Made by a program: the position numbers and the translations under genes
DNA from: JADHMP01 sp016779985
Lineage (GTDB): Bacteria; Bacteroidota; Bacteroidia; Flavobacteriales; Flavobacteriaceae
NCBI GenBank assembly: GCA_016779985.1
Contig: JADHMP010000012.1
Location: forward strand, 1 to 64,000
Direction: 5' to 3'
DNA length: 64,000 nt
Notes under the pieces: model-generated
What the model saw: only the letters and a program-made list of their open reading frames with translations
Told to the model about the DNA's origin: nothing
Databases searched by the model: none
Shown: piece after piece, positions 6,556 to 16,425 of the stretch
Position numbering within the stretch: the first letter of the stretch is position 1
Layout: each line of letters opens with the position of its first letter

Positions 6556-8352
6556 ATGAAACACATTCGAAACTTTTGTATTATTGCCCACATTGATCAT
6601 GGTAAAAGTACACTGGCTGATCGTTTACTTGATTTTACAGGTACAATCACAGAACGTGAAAAACAAAATCAGCTTTTGGATGACATGGAACTAGAACGTG
6701 AAAGGGGCATCACAATTAAATCTCATGCCATTCAGATGGACTATACGAAAGAGGGCCAGACCTATATTTTAAATCTGATTGATACCCCTGGACATGTTGA
6801 TTTTTCTTATGAAGTTTCTCGTTCTATTGCCGCTTGTGAAGGTGCGCTTCTTGTTGTTGATGCTGCCCAAAGTATTCAGGCACAAACCATTTCAAACCTT
6901 TATTTAGCTCTTGAAAATGATTTAGAAATCATTCCTGTTCTGAATAAAGTTGATTTACCCTCAGCTAATGTTGAAGAAGTAACCGACGATATTGTAGACC
7001 TTTTGGGGTGTAGCAAAGAAGAGGTTATCCCTGCTTCTGCTAAGACTGGGCTGGGAATCGATGCCATTTTAGACGCCATTTTAAAAAAAGTGCCTTCTCC
7101 AAAAGGAGATCCTGATGCCCCACTACAAGCCCTAATTTTTGACTCTGTATACAACCCTTTTAGGGGAGTAGAAACTTATTTTAGAATCCTCAATGGGCGT
7201 TTGTCAAAGGGACAAAAAATACAATTCATGGCAACAGGCAAAACCTATTTTGCTGATGAAATTGGGACTCTAAAACTCGCTCAACAACCTAAAACATTAA
7301 TTGAAGCAGGAGATGTTGGCTATCTCATTACTGGAATTAAAGAAGCCAAAGAGGTTAAAGTTGGAGATACAATCACACTGGCTGAAAATCCAACCAAAGA
7401 GGCTATTGCTGGCTTTGAAGAGGTAAAGCCAATGGTTTTTGCTGGCATTTATCCTGTTGACACTGAGGACTTTGAAGAACTCCGTTCCAGTATGGAAAAA
7501 CTACAACTAAACGATGCTTCTTTGGTTTTTACGCCCGAAAGTTCTGCTGCACTTGGATTTGGTTTTCGTTGTGGCTTTCTAGGGATGCTGCATCTTGAAA
7601 TTATACAGGAACGCCTGGAGCGAGAATTCAATATGACTGTCATCACCACTGTTCCCAATGTGTCTTATCATGCCTACACTAAAAAGAATCCAGAAACGAC
7701 TCTATTAGTAAACAATCCCTCCGATTTACCTGATCCTTCTGTTTTGGATCGAGTAGAAGAGCCCTATATCAAAGCTTCTATTATCACCAAAGCTGACTTT
7801 GTTGGTAACGTGATGACTCTTTGCATTGAAAAAAGAGGGCAGATTACCAATCAAACCTATCTTACTCCAGAACGGGTTGAGTTAAGTTTTGATCTCCCAC
7901 TGGCTGAAATTGTTTTTGATTTTTATGATCGTCTAAAAACAGTCAGTAAGGGCTATGCTTCTTTTGACTATTCGCCCATCGGGTTGCGCTCCTCAAAATT
8001 AGTTAAAGTGGATATTTTACTTAATGGTAACCAAGTGGATGCGCTCTCAGCTCTTATTCATGCTGACAGTGCGTACAGCATAGGAAAAAAAATGTGTGAG
8101 AAACTCAGACAACTTATTCCTAGACAGCAGTTTGACATTCCCATTCAAGCTGCCATAGGGGCTAAAATCATATCCCGTGAGACTATAAAAGCCTTGCGGA
8201 AAGACGTTACTGCCAAATGCTATGGCGGTGACATCACAAGAAAGCGGAAACTTTTAGAAAAACAGAAAAAGGGGAAAAAGAAGATGCGTCAAGTGGGTAG
8301 CGTAGAGATTCCTCAACAAGCGTTCATGGCAGTGCTGAAACTGAACGATTAA
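6556..8352 (+). CDS. lepA: Elongation factor 4 (LepA)
   Basis: 598 residues, the normal length. Translational GTPase that acts on stalled or assembling ribosomes. The G1 motif AHIDHGKST lies near residues 11-19, switch II is DTPGHVDF, and G4 is NKVDLP. The characteristic C-terminal domain ends GKKKMRQVGSVEIPQ and is rich in Lys. The start is fixed by MKHIRNFCIIAHIDHG. It has its own promoter. The 187 bp downstream hold no clear terminator and no gene. Confidence 0.98.
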   Translation: MKHIRNFCIIAHIDHGKSTLADRLLDFTGTITEREKQNQLLDDMELERERGITIKSHAIQMDYTKEGQTYILNLIDTPGHVDFSYEVSRSIAACEGALLVVDAAQSIQAQTISNLYLALENDLEIIPVLNKVDLPSANVEEVTDDIVDLLGCSKEEVIPASAKTGLGIDAILDAILKKVPSPKGDPDAPLQALIFDSVYNPFRGVETYFRILNGRLSKGQKIQFMATGKTYFADEIGTLKLAQQPKTLIEAGDVGYLITGIKEAKEVKVGDTITLAENPTKEAIAGFEEVKPMVFAGIYPVDTEDFEELRSSMEKLQLNDASLVFTPESSAALGFGFRCGFLGMLHLEIIQERLEREFNMTVITTVPNVSYHAYTKKNPETTLLVNNPSDLPDPSVLDRVEEPYIKASIITKADFVGNVMTLCIEKRGQITNQTYLTPERVELSFDLPLAEIVFDFYDRLKTVSKGYASFDYSPIGLRSSKLVKVDILLNGNQVDALSALIHADSAYSIGKKMCEKLRQLIPRQQFDIPIQAAIGAKIISRETIKALRKDVTAKCYGGDITRKRKLLEKQKKGKKKMRQVGSVEIPQQAFMAVLKLND

Positions 8353-8539
8353 GCTTATCTTTCATTTTAGGGAGGTTTCTTTTTTACCACTTACTTATTT
8401 AAATAAGATATCATTAGTTGAAAATATTTCGTAAAGTGTCTCTAAATTGAGCATCAAAAAATTGATGTTATAAAACATCTTTGTCTTGTTAAATAAACTA
8501 TATTGGGTTAAAACAATTTTTGAACTCCTGTAAAAGAAA

Positions 8540-10768
8540 ATGAAATCAGAGCCAAAAACAGGAATTAAAGGATTAATTGAAAATTTTCAGAGTGATCTGA
8601 TTGCGGCAATTAGTGTTTCCCTTATTGCTTTGCCACTTTCTTTAGGGATTGCTCTAGCTGCTGGAGCGCCTGCCATGGCGGGTATTCTTTCGGCTGTTGT
8701 GGGTGGGGTGGTCACCACTTTCTTTAGAGGTGGGCATATTTCGATAAACGGCCCAGCAAAAGGTGTAATTGCAGTAGTACTCCTAGGCATAACGATAATG
8801 GACGATGGTTCAGGACAAGCTTTTAATTATGTCCTCGCTGCTATTGTTGTTTCAGGGGCAATCCAAACACTATTCGGAATTCTGAAGCTGGGGCGCTATG
8901 CAGATATCTTCCACTCTTCTGTTATCCTTGGTATTTTAGCTGCTATAGGAATCATCATTTTTGCAAAACAAATTCACGTTGCGTTAGGAACTCACTCTGA
9001 GAGTGCTAATATTATTCAAAATCTTATCGACGCATTCCTTTTTATTCCCCAAGCAAATCCCTTTGTTGTCTTGATTTCTCTCACAGGATTGATCGTTTTA
9101 CTTTTTCACCCTAAGGTTTCTTTTCGGTTTTTTCAATTTTTTCCTGCGCCCATTTGGGTAATTGTTCTTTCAATTCCATTTGTGTATTCCTTTAATTTCT
9201 TTGATACCCATACAATCCGTTTTTTAGGAAATGCATACGAGGTGGGACCACAACTTTTATTGGAGATTCCCGATAACATACTAGACTCAATTATGTTGCC
9301 AAATTTCTCTATGATCAACACCTTAGAATTTTGGACAACTGTATTTTCCTTGTTGATAATTACCAGCATTGAGTCCCTTGCGATTGCTAAAGCAGTCGAT
9401 AAAATTGACCCTTACAGGCGTAAAACTGATTTAAATAAAGATTTAAGGGGAATAGGTATAAGTACTGTGGCTGCGGGTTTTATTGGGGGTCTGCCCATTA
9501 TTGCTGTGATTATCCGAAGCACAGTAAACATCCACAATGGTGGAAAGACGAAATGGTCAAATTTATACCAAGGCTTATTGCTTTTGGTGCTTATTTTGCT
9601 GTTAGAGCCCTTGATGAGGCAAGTCCCTCTTAGTGCCTTTGCGATACTACTTGTTTTTACAGGGTTCAAACTAGCTTCTCCAGCTGTTTTTAAGCAGGTT
9701 TATAGCCACGGTCCCGAACAAATTGTCTTCTTTGTTTTTACTATGGTTTTCACGCTTTATACCAACTTACTAGTAGGATTACTTGGTGGCTTATCAATTG
9801 TATTGGCAACCCATATGTTGTTGGCAAAAGTGCCAATAAGTCAATTTTTTAAGATGATCTATAAATCAGGTTCTCAGCTGAAACAACTGTCTGAAAATCG
9901 GTTTGAACTCAAAATTAATGGAATTGCAAATTTTTTAAGTATCCCAATCCTCGACAAATTAATAAAAAAGATCCCTGATGGGGCAGCAGTGAAAATAGAC
10001 TTGTCAAATACCAAGTTGGTTGGAATTACTTTTATGGACTATATCGTTGATTTCTTAAAAATTCAAAGAAAATTGGGGGGGCAGGTTGTTCTTGAGGGAC
10101 TTGGCTCGCACGTTTCATATTCAACCTACAATAGAGCATTGAAAATTTCACTGCAAAATTCTGCTTACAAACTTTCTCCTAGACAAACCAGACTGAAAAA
10201 TCTCGCCCTAGAAAATGAGTATTTTTTTAAACCCGAAACCGATTGGAATACGAACTATCTGAAAGAGTTTCATTTTTTTGAAATTCGACCCATTGAACTT
10301 AAATCAAATTGTCTAAAAGGCTCATTTGATGCATCTGGGGTCTCTTGGGAAATTTCCGATGTAACTTTTAACGAAGGAGAAGCTTTTTCTGCAGAGACGT
10401 TTAATATTACTTTAATTGTTCTCAAGTTGAATAAAAAAATTCCAGTATTTACAATGGAAAAAGAAGGCTTGTTTGAAAAAATCTTCGATCGCGTTATGGC
10501 GCTAACCGGCTATAAAGATATTGACTTTAAAATGTACCCTGATTTTTCTAAAAAGTTTCTAATAACCGGAAAAAATGAGCCTGAAATACGCTCTTTCTTT
10601 TCCAAAGAAATAATCAGCTTTTTTGAAAAAAATCAAATTTACCACATAGAGAGCAACGGAGAAGCCATCATGATATTTGATAAAATCAAATTGGCAAGGA
10701 CTGACGAAACTATTTCTTTAATTAACTACAGCAATAAACTAGCAGAACTATTAATTAAAGGCAACTAA
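8540..10768 (+). CDS. SulP-family anion transporter with STAS domain and long C-terminal extension
   Basis: 742 residues. The first 440 form a SulP membrane domain with 10-14 helices (SLIALPLSLGIALAAGAPAMAGI, NGPAKGVIAVVL). Next is a STAS-like domain (about 450-530, with KIDLSNTKLVGITFMDYIVDFL). These are inner-membrane carriers of sulfate, bicarbonate or related anions. The last 200 residues are unusual and include IDFKMYPDFSKKFLITGKNE and FFEKNQIYHIESNGE. They resemble a soluble module seen in some uncharacterised membrane proteins rather than the carbonic anhydrase found in other SulP fusions. Substrate is not deducible. Confidence 0.85.
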   Translation: MKSEPKTGIKGLIENFQSDLIAAISVSLIALPLSLGIALAAGAPAMAGILSAVVGGVVTTFFRGGHISINGPAKGVIAVVLLGITIMDDGSGQAFNYVLAAIVVSGAIQTLFGILKLGRYADIFHSSVILGILAAIGIIIFAKQIHVALGTHSESANIIQNLIDAFLFIPQANPFVVLISLTGLIVLLFHPKVSFRFFQFFPAPIWVIVLSIPFVYSFNFFDTHTIRFLGNAYEVGPQLLLEIPDNILDSIMLPNFSMINTLEFWTTVFSLLIITSIESLAIAKAVDKIDPYRRKTDLNKDLRGIGISTVAAGFIGGLPIIAVIIRSTVNIHNGGKTKWSNLYQGLLLLVLILLLEPLMRQVPLSAFAILLVFTGFKLASPAVFKQVYSHGPEQIVFFVFTMVFTLYTNLLVGLLGGLSIVLATHMLLAKVPISQFFKMIYKSGSQLKQLSENRFELKINGIANFLSIPILDKLIKKIPDGAAVKIDLSNTKLVGITFMDYIVDFLKIQRKLGGQVVLEGLGSHVSYSTYNRALKISLQNSAYKLSPRQTRLKNLALENEYFFKPETDWNTNYLKEFHFFEIRPIELKSNCLKGSFDASGVSWEISDVTFNEGEAFSAETFNITLIVLKLNKKIPVFTMEKEGLFEKIFDRVMALTGYKDIDFKMYPDFSKKFLITGKNEPEIRSFFSKEIISFFEKNQIYHIESNGEAIMIFDKIKLARTDETISLINYSNKLAELLIKGN

Positions 10769-10818
10769 CCCTTATCTCCATTTCTTATTTTGTAAATTAG
10801 AGATGTAAATATTTCCTT

Positions 10819-11799
10819 ATGAAAAAGCTTTTAGTATTAACCTTTAGTTGCTATATAATGAATAGTTCCGCTCAGCAAACCGTTGGCTTAGTGGAGTTTC
10901 TAGACCCAAAAATGGAAGTGTTTTTTGATAAAAACGCAAAGATCGAAGTCTTGGCGAAGGGTTTTTCCTGGGCAGAGGGACCTGTTTGGGTTTCCAAATT
11001 GAATGGGGTCGTTTTTACCGATGTTCCTAATAACAAAGCTTATTTATGGACTGAAAAAGAAGGCTTGTCACTTTTTTTAAGCCCCAGTGGTATGACGAAC
11101 CACGCCCCTCACAGTACTGATGAAGGAGCTAATGGTTTAACGCTTGACAATGAAGGAAACTTAATTCTCTGCCAACACGGTAATCGAGCGGTTTCTAAAT
11201 TAAAAAACTGGAGCTTTGATGTACCAGAATACGAAATTCTCGTCGATCATTTTGAAGAAAAGTGGTTGAACAGCCCTAATGACCTCGCAATTAATCAAGC
11301 GGATGAAATTTTTTTTACAGATCCTCCCTACGGACTAAAAGATCAAGATAAGGATGCAATAAAAGAGTTAGATTTTAATGGTATTTACAAATGGTCAAAG
11401 AGCAAGGGGCTTGTACTGCTAGATAAATCTCTTAGTCGACCTAATGGCATTGCTTTATCTAATGATGAAAAAACGGTTTATATTGGAAATTCAGACTCCA
11501 AAAACAGTATAATTGCTGCCTTTGATTTGGAATCTGGGGAGCTAAAAAATAAAAGGACGTTTTTTGATGGAAGTATTTTAGCTCAAACTCGCCGTGGGCT
11601 TTTTGACGGATTAAAAGTTCATTCGTCTGGTGCGGTCTTTGCAACAGGTCCTGGAGGCGTTCTGGTGCTTGATGCAAATGGCAAGCATCTGGGAACTGTA
11701 ATGCCTGGAAAAAGTACAGCAAACTGTGGCTTTGACGCCGAAGAACACTACCTTTATCTTACGTCCACCGATATACTTGCTAGAATAAAACTTAAATAA
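10819..11799 (+). CDS. SMP-30/gluconolactonase-like beta-propeller, secreted
   Basis: 326 residues with a signal peptide (MKKLLVLTFSCYIMNSSAQQ). Motifs typical of SMP-30/LRE proteins are AEGPVWVSKLNGVVFTDVPN, GANGLTLDNEGNLILCQHG, SPNDLAINQADEIFFTDPPYG and SRPNGIALSNDEKTVYI. The family hydrolyses sugar lactones using a bound divalent metal, and the conserved Glu (AEGP) and Asn residues are present. It is probably periplasmic. It ends 1 bp before the MBL gene, suggesting one operon. The exact substrate is unknown. Confidence 0.88.
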   Translation: MKKLLVLTFSCYIMNSSAQQTVGLVEFLDPKMEVFFDKNAKIEVLAKGFSWAEGPVWVSKLNGVVFTDVPNNKAYLWTEKEGLSLFLSPSGMTNHAPHSTDEGANGLTLDNEGNLILCQHGNRAVSKLKNWSFDVPEYEILVDHFEEKWLNSPNDLAINQADEIFFTDPPYGLKDQDKDAIKELDFNGIYKWSKSKGLVLLDKSLSRPNGIALSNDEKTVYIGNSDSKNSIIAAFDLESGELKNKRTFFDGSILAQTRRGLFDGLKVHSSGAVFATGPGGVLVLDANGKHLGTVMPGKSTANCGFDAEEHYLYLTSTDILARIKLK

Positions 11800-11800
11800 G

Positions 11801-12652
11801 ATGGAGCTACACCCTATAGAAGCTGGTAATTTCAAGCTGGACGGTGGAGCCATGTTTGGTGTTGTCCCTAAAACACTTTGGGAGCGCACCAACCCTTCTG
11901 ATGCTAAAAATCGAATTGAAATGGCGTCGCGTTGCTTGCTCGTTGAAGAGGGAAAACAACTTATTCTTATCGATACTGGAATGGGCAACAAACAGGGAGA
12001 TTCTTTTTTTCGTCATTATGGATTATGGGGCGACTACTCTCTTATTTCATCTCTTGCTCGGGCTGGCTTTCATCCTGACGACATCACTGATGTTTTTTTT
12101 ACCCATTTGCACTTTGACCATTGCGGAGGTGCTATAAATAAAGACGGTTCAGGAACATTGGTTCCTGCTTTTAAAAACGCTCGCTATTGGGTACATCAAA
12201 AACATTGGGAATGGGCCATTTCACCAAATGCTAGAGAAAAGGCTTCCTTTTTGACTGAAAATCTCAACCCTATCGAAACAACTGGACAGCTAAACTTTAT
12301 ACAGGACGAAGAAAGGCACATCAAAGAGACCCCTTTTCCTTTTGAGATACTCCTTATGAATGGCCATACTGAAAAGCAAATGCTGCCGGTCTTTAAGTAC
12401 AAAGGGCAAAAAATCGTATACGCCGCCGATCTTATACCAACCGTTGGTCACATTCCTATTCCCTACATTATGGGCTATGATACTAGGCCATTAGAAACTC
12501 TTAAAGAGAAAGATTGGTTTATGAAACTAGCGATGGAAGAAAACTACATGCTGCTTCTAGAACATGACCCTTACAACGAATTGATTTCTTTAAAAGAAAC
12601 AGAAAAGGGTGTTCGTTTGGATCAAAGTTTTACATTTGAACACTTTTTTTAA
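11801..12652 (+). CDS. MBL-fold metallo-hydrolase
   Basis: 283 residues. The metal-binding motif T-H-L-H-F-D-H is at residues 101-107. Further ligands are visible as NGHTEKQ, YAADLIPTVGHI and the C-terminal LLEHDP. It resembles quorum-quenching-lactonase-like or general MBL hydrolases; the substrate is unknown. There is no signal peptide, so it is likely cytoplasmic. It sits between a lactonase-like gene and a secreted peptidase, with spacings of 1 and 4 bp, so it is almost certainly in an operon. Confidence 0.88.
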   Translation: MELHPIEAGNFKLDGGAMFGVVPKTLWERTNPSDAKNRIEMASRCLLVEEGKQLILIDTGMGNKQGDSFFRHYGLWGDYSLISSLARAGFHPDDITDVFFTHLHFDHCGGAINKDGSGTLVPAFKNARYWVHQKHWEWAISPNAREKASFLTENLNPIETTGQLNFIQDEERHIKETPFPFEILLMNGHTEKQMLPVFKYKGQKIVYAADLIPTVGHIPIPYIMGYDTRPLETLKEKDWFMKLAMEENYMLLLEHDPYNELISLKETEKGVRLDQSFTFEHFF

Positions 12653-12656
12653 GAAG

Positions 12657-14246
12657 ATGAATAAAATTTTAGCAATTAGTCTAGCCTTTTTTCTAGTTGG
12701 ATGCGGATCTATTCGATTTGTTGGTGAGCCATTGGGCGTTAACCCCTCGTTAAAGACCAAAACAGTGCCTCTTACAGAGGATCAAAAAAAACAATGGCAT
12801 CTTCTCGATTTGGAGAAAGATTCTATTCCAGGAACAAGTGTTTTAAGAGCTTACAAGCAATTATTACAGAACAAATCTGGAGAGCGAATTATCGTTGCGA
12901 TTATTGATTCAGGCGTTGACACCTCCCACTCTTGTTTAGAAGATGTGGTATGGGTAAACGAAGATGAAATTGAAAATAATGGAATTGACGATGACAAAAA
13001 CGGTTTTGTAGATGATCGGCATGGCTGGAATTTCTTAGGTAGCTCGGATAAGGAAAACATGGAATATGTGCGCCTAATGAAGATCACTGACCCCTCCACA
13101 GAAGAGTTCAACGTGTATGCTTCCTTTCTTAACGAAGATAAGAGTAATGTTAGCAGTGAGCTACCTCAAATTAGTGCGCTACTTGAAAGAATCAAGAATG
13201 CAGACAGCGTCTTGTCTACGTCTTTAGGAACGAAGGACTATTCTCTTCAACAAGCGAAAGACATAAGCCCTAAAAGCCCTGCAATTATTGACGCCATTCG
13301 GATGAAGGAGTTTTTGATAAAAGCAAACATCATGGTTGCTGATGTTGAAGAATATTTAGACTACCTAGAAACGCGCATGAATTTCCATTTTAACATTGAC
13401 TTTGAGGGGCGTTTGGTTGTTGGTGACAATCCCAATGACCTAGAAGATAGGCTTTATGGAAACGCCAATGTAGTAGGCCCTTCACTTAAAAGTGCAGAAC
13501 ACGGCACTCATGTAGCTGGTATTATTGCTGGGGTATGTGGTCAAAAAAGCGTTTTTCAAGGGGTGGCTCAAAATTTAGAGCTAATGATAATAAGAGCTGT
13601 CCCTGACGGAGATGAGTATGATAAGGATGTGGCCTTAGCCATCAGATATGCCGTGGATAACGGTGCACGTGTGATTAATACCAGTTTTGGAAAGGATTTT
13701 TCACCCCACCAAGAATGGGTTTTTGATGCACTTCGTTATGCTGAATCTAAAGATGTGTTAGTAGTCAATGCGGCTGGGAATGATAATAAAAACATAGACT
13801 TTGGTGCGTCTCCCTCCTATCCTACTGACCAAATAGAAGGTGTGGAGTTTATCAACAACTTCTTGACGGTAGGCGCCACAGATTCTGTCTATAGCTCAAA
13901 TCAAGTTGCCTCTTTTTCAAACTTTGGTGCCTCAGCGGTTGACATTTTTGCACCAGGCTCAAAAATATACTCTACTGTTCCTGGAGAGGACTATAAGTAT
14001 TTGAGTGGTACTTCTATGGCTGCTCCAAATGTGGCTGGAATTGCTGCCGTATTGCGCTCTTTTTTTCCTTCATTTTCTGCCGCCACGATAAAAAAAATAA
14101 TTCTAGATTCTGGTGTCCCCCTATTCCAAGAAGTCATCCAGCCTGAAAATAAGCTTTTGGTCTCGCCAAATGATCTCTCTAAGACGGGCAAAATGGCCAA
14201 TCTTTATAATGCGTTACTCCTTGCCTCCAAAACCAAAAAAAAATGA
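12657..14246 (+). CDS. S8 (subtilisin) family serine peptidase, lipoprotein
   Basis: 529 residues from the ATG at 12657. A longer frame from 12609 would overlap the MBL gene and bury the signal peptide. The N-terminus MNKILAISLAFFLVGCGS is a lipoprotein signal with lipobox Cys16. The catalytic triad is visible: Asp84 (IDSGVD), His282 (EHGTHVAG) and Ser453 (GTSMAAP), with the oxyanion Asn near 375 (AAGND). An insertion of about 160 residues separates Asp from His, where subtilisin has about 30. The stop overlaps the M1 peptidase start by ATGA. Likely an envelope or outer-surface protease. Confidence 0.92.
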   Translation: MNKILAISLAFFLVGCGSIRFVGEPLGVNPSLKTKTVPLTEDQKKQWHLLDLEKDSIPGTSVLRAYKQLLQNKSGERIIVAIIDSGVDTSHSCLEDVVWVNEDEIENNGIDDDKNGFVDDRHGWNFLGSSDKENMEYVRLMKITDPSTEEFNVYASFLNEDKSNVSSELPQISALLERIKNADSVLSTSLGTKDYSLQQAKDISPKSPAIIDAIRMKEFLIKANIMVADVEEYLDYLETRMNFHFNIDFEGRLVVGDNPNDLEDRLYGNANVVGPSLKSAEHGTHVAGIIAGVCGQKSVFQGVAQNLELMIIRAVPDGDEYDKDVALAIRYAVDNGARVINTSFGKDFSPHQEWVFDALRYAESKDVLVVNAAGNDNKNIDFGASPSYPTDQIEGVEFINNFLTVGATDSVYSSNQVASFSNFGASAVDIFAPGSKIYSTVPGEDYKYLSGTSMAAPNVAGIAAVLRSFFPSFSAATIKKIILDSGVPLFQEVIQPENKLLVSPNDLSKTGKMANLYNALLLASKTKKK

Positions 14247-16096
14247 AAAAACCCTTTATCTCCTTATCGTTCTTAATGACTCTAAATATAGCCGTCTGCC
14301 AAACCTACTGGCAACAAGAGGTGGACTATAAAATGGTTGTGGACATGGATGTTGAATCTCATCAATATGAGGGTATTCAATCTCTTGTTTATAACAACCA
14401 TTCGCCAGACACTTTAAAAAGTGTTTATTTTCATTTGTTTTACAATGCCTTTCAACCCGATAGCGAAATGGCAATACGATTAAAAAATGGAAAAGATCCT
14501 AACACCCGTTTTCAGGTTAATTTTGACACCTTACAGCCACAAAACCAAGGGTATTTAAAGGTTACTAATCTAAAACAAGATGGTGTCAATTTAGTTCCCA
14601 AAACAGCAGGAACAATTTTAGAAGTGCCATTGGCCAAACCGCTACTGCCTAATCAGTCTACTGAATTCACACTGGCGTTTTCAGGTCAAGTACCCTCCAT
14701 GATTCGCCGTGCTGGAAAAAACTCAAAAGATGGTGTTGCCTTGTCAATGGCCCAATGGTTTCCTAAAATGGCAGAATATGACTTTGATGGGTGGAATGCT
14801 GAGCCCTATTTAGGAAGAGAGTTCCATGGGGTTTGGGGAAATTTTGATGTGACGATCACAATTGACAAGAACTATACCGTTGCAGCAAGTGGTTACTTAC
14901 AAAATAAAGAAGAAGTAGGACACGGATTTGCAGATATTAAAAAAGCAAAAGCAAAGCGAGGAAAGCTGACCTGGCATTTTGTGGCACCAAAGGTTCATGA
15001 TTTTACATGGGCTGCAGATCCAGACTATATTCATGATATCTACCCAGGACCCAATGGAGTAGATCTTCATTTTTTTTATAAGGATAATCCTGAAATTATT
15101 GAAAATTGGAAAAAATTACAACCAATAACAGCCTCATTAATGCAGTTTTATAATAATACTATTGGACCATATCCTTACGAGCAGTATAGCGTTGTGCATG
15201 GTGGTGATGGCGGAATGGAGTATGCGATGCTCACTTTAATTACTGGTGGTCGTTCTTATGTGGGTCTTGTTGGGGTCACGGCACACGAGCTTGCCCATTC
15301 TTGGTTTCAACACGTACTAGCTACAAATGAAATGAAACACGAATGGATGGATGAAGGATTTACTTCCTTTATTAGTGCTTATGCTGAGGCAGCTGTATTA
15401 GAGAAACAAGACGATTTTCCTATTGAAAGTTCATATATGCGTTATTTTGCGCTTGCCCGCTCTGGAAATGAACAGCCTCAAATGACAAACGCAAATCGAT
15501 ATAGTTATAATTATGCTTATGAAAGAACTGCTTATTCTAAAGGGGCTGTTTTTTTAGCGCAATTAGGATATGTCATAGGCCAAGAAAATTTGTCAAAAAC
15601 TTTGCGAGAATATTATAGAGAGTTCAAATTTAAGCACCCCCGCCCTAATGATTTTAGAAGGGTTGCAGAACGTGTTTCTGGCATTCAGTTAAAGTGGTAT
15701 TTGACCGACTGGACACAAACAACTAATACTATAGACTATGGTATTCAAAGTGTGGTTGAAACTGATGAAGATCAAACGGAAATTACATTGAGACGTTTAC
15801 AAGAGATGCCCATGCCCGTTGATCTTTTAGTGAACCTTAAAAATGGTCAGCAAAAGTTATATTACATCCCCTTAACGATCATGCGAGGGCAGAAAGAAAA
15901 TCCGTACAATATGCCCTGGACACAATTGGAAGACTGGTCATGGGCAAACCCCGAATATCGCTTTTTGATTGATCTTCCAAAAGAAGATATTCTTTCTGTT
16001 GTTATTGACCCAACCTTCTTTCTTGCTGATATCAATCGGGAGAACAACTTATATTTGCAAGAAGAAAGAGAAACATCATCAAAAGCCGAAAAATAA
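14243..16096 (+). CDS. M1 family zinc aminopeptidase, secreted
   Basis: 617 residues with a cleavable signal (MKKPFISLSFLMTLNIAVCQ). The zinc site is HELAH at residues 348-352 with the third ligand Glu371 (WMDEG), giving the M1 pattern H-E-x-x-H-x18-E. The substrate-amine motif of the family is seen as GGDGGMEYAML. Periplasmic or surface peptide trimming is likely. It is coupled to the S8 peptidase by ATGA, so the two may act together on proteins. Its 3' end carries a promoter element and the apparent N-terminal codons of rnpA in another frame. Confidence 0.92.
   Translation: MKKPFISLSFLMTLNIAVCQTYWQQEVDYKMVVDMDVESHQYEGIQSLVYNNHSPDTLKSVYFHLFYNAFQPDSEMAIRLKNGKDPNTRFQVNFDTLQPQNQGYLKVTNLKQDGVNLVPKTAGTILEVPLAKPLLPNQSTEFTLAFSGQVPSMIRRAGKNSKDGVALSMAQWFPKMAEYDFDGWNAEPYLGREFHGVWGNFDVTITIDKNYTVAASGYLQNKEEVGHGFADIKKAKAKRGKLTWHFVAPKVHDFTWAADPDYIHDIYPGPNGVDLHFFYKDNPEIIENWKKLQPITASLMQFYNNTIGPYPYEQYSVVHGGDGGMEYAMLTLITGGRSYVGLVGVTAHELAHSWFQHVLATNEMKHEWMDEGFTSFISAYAEAAVLEKQDDFPIESSYMRYFALARSGNEQPQMTNANRYSYNYAYERTAYSKGAVFLAQLGYVIGQENLSKTLREYYREFKFKHPRPNDFRRVAERVSGIQLKWYLTDWTQTTNTIDYGIQSVVETDEDQTEITLRRLQEMPMPVDLLVNLKNGQQKLYYIPLTIMRGQKENPYNMPWTQLEDWSWANPEYRFLIDLPKEDILSVVIDPTFFLADINRENNLYLQEERETSSKAEK
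16050..16057 (+). promoter_or_regulatory. -7 promoter element TATATTTG for rnpA, inside the M1 gene
   Basis: Exact TAnnTTTG match within the last codons of the M1 peptidase. A transcript would start near 16061, in time to include the conserved N-terminal helix of RnpA. Confidence 0.45.
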
Positions 16097-16119
16097 AAGA
16101 AAAGTTTGTTATAGACTCA

Positions 16120-16425
16120 TTGTTTAGCGAGGGGACGCGTGTTCGTGGGGGTCAGTTAACTATAATTTATAAGCGAGGTTTATGTGATTCTTTGATATGG
16201 GGAATTAGTGTGCCAAAAAAAAAGGTGCCTAAAGCAACACGACGAAATAGAATCAAAAGGCAAATGAGAGCGGCTATTGATCATTATCTTATTGATCATC
16301 CTACTTTATTAGATAGACCAATCGCGATCTTTATTATCTACAATCACGATGATTTTATCGTTTTTGATGACTTGAAAACAATTCTAAATAGGCTTTTTGG
16401 TCATGTTTTTTATTCGAAAGAATAA
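16120..16425 (+). CDS. rnpA: Ribonuclease P protein component, start uncertain
   Basis: Protein cofactor of RNase P, which matures tRNA 5' ends. The conserved RNR-type motif is clear (SVPKKKVPKATRRNRIKRQMR). The only standard start is TTG 16120, giving 101 residues. However, the same frame is open back to 16030 and encodes KRNIIKSRKIKEKFVIDSLFSEG. This resembles the usual RnpA N-terminus, so the real start is probably upstream at a non-canonical codon (ATA or ATC), or there is a sequence error. It overlaps the convergent GNAT gene by 16 bp. Confidence 0.88.
   Translation: MFSEGTRVRGGQLTIIYKRGLCDSLIWGISVPKKKVPKATRRNRIKRQMRAAIDHYLIDHPTLLDRPIAIFIIYNHDDFIVFDDLKTILNRLFGHVFYSKE

Noticed and set aside
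11611..11991. 126-residue minus-strand ORF
   Set aside because: It lies antisense to the lactonase and MBL genes, which carry clear motifs. No promoter or family match is visible.
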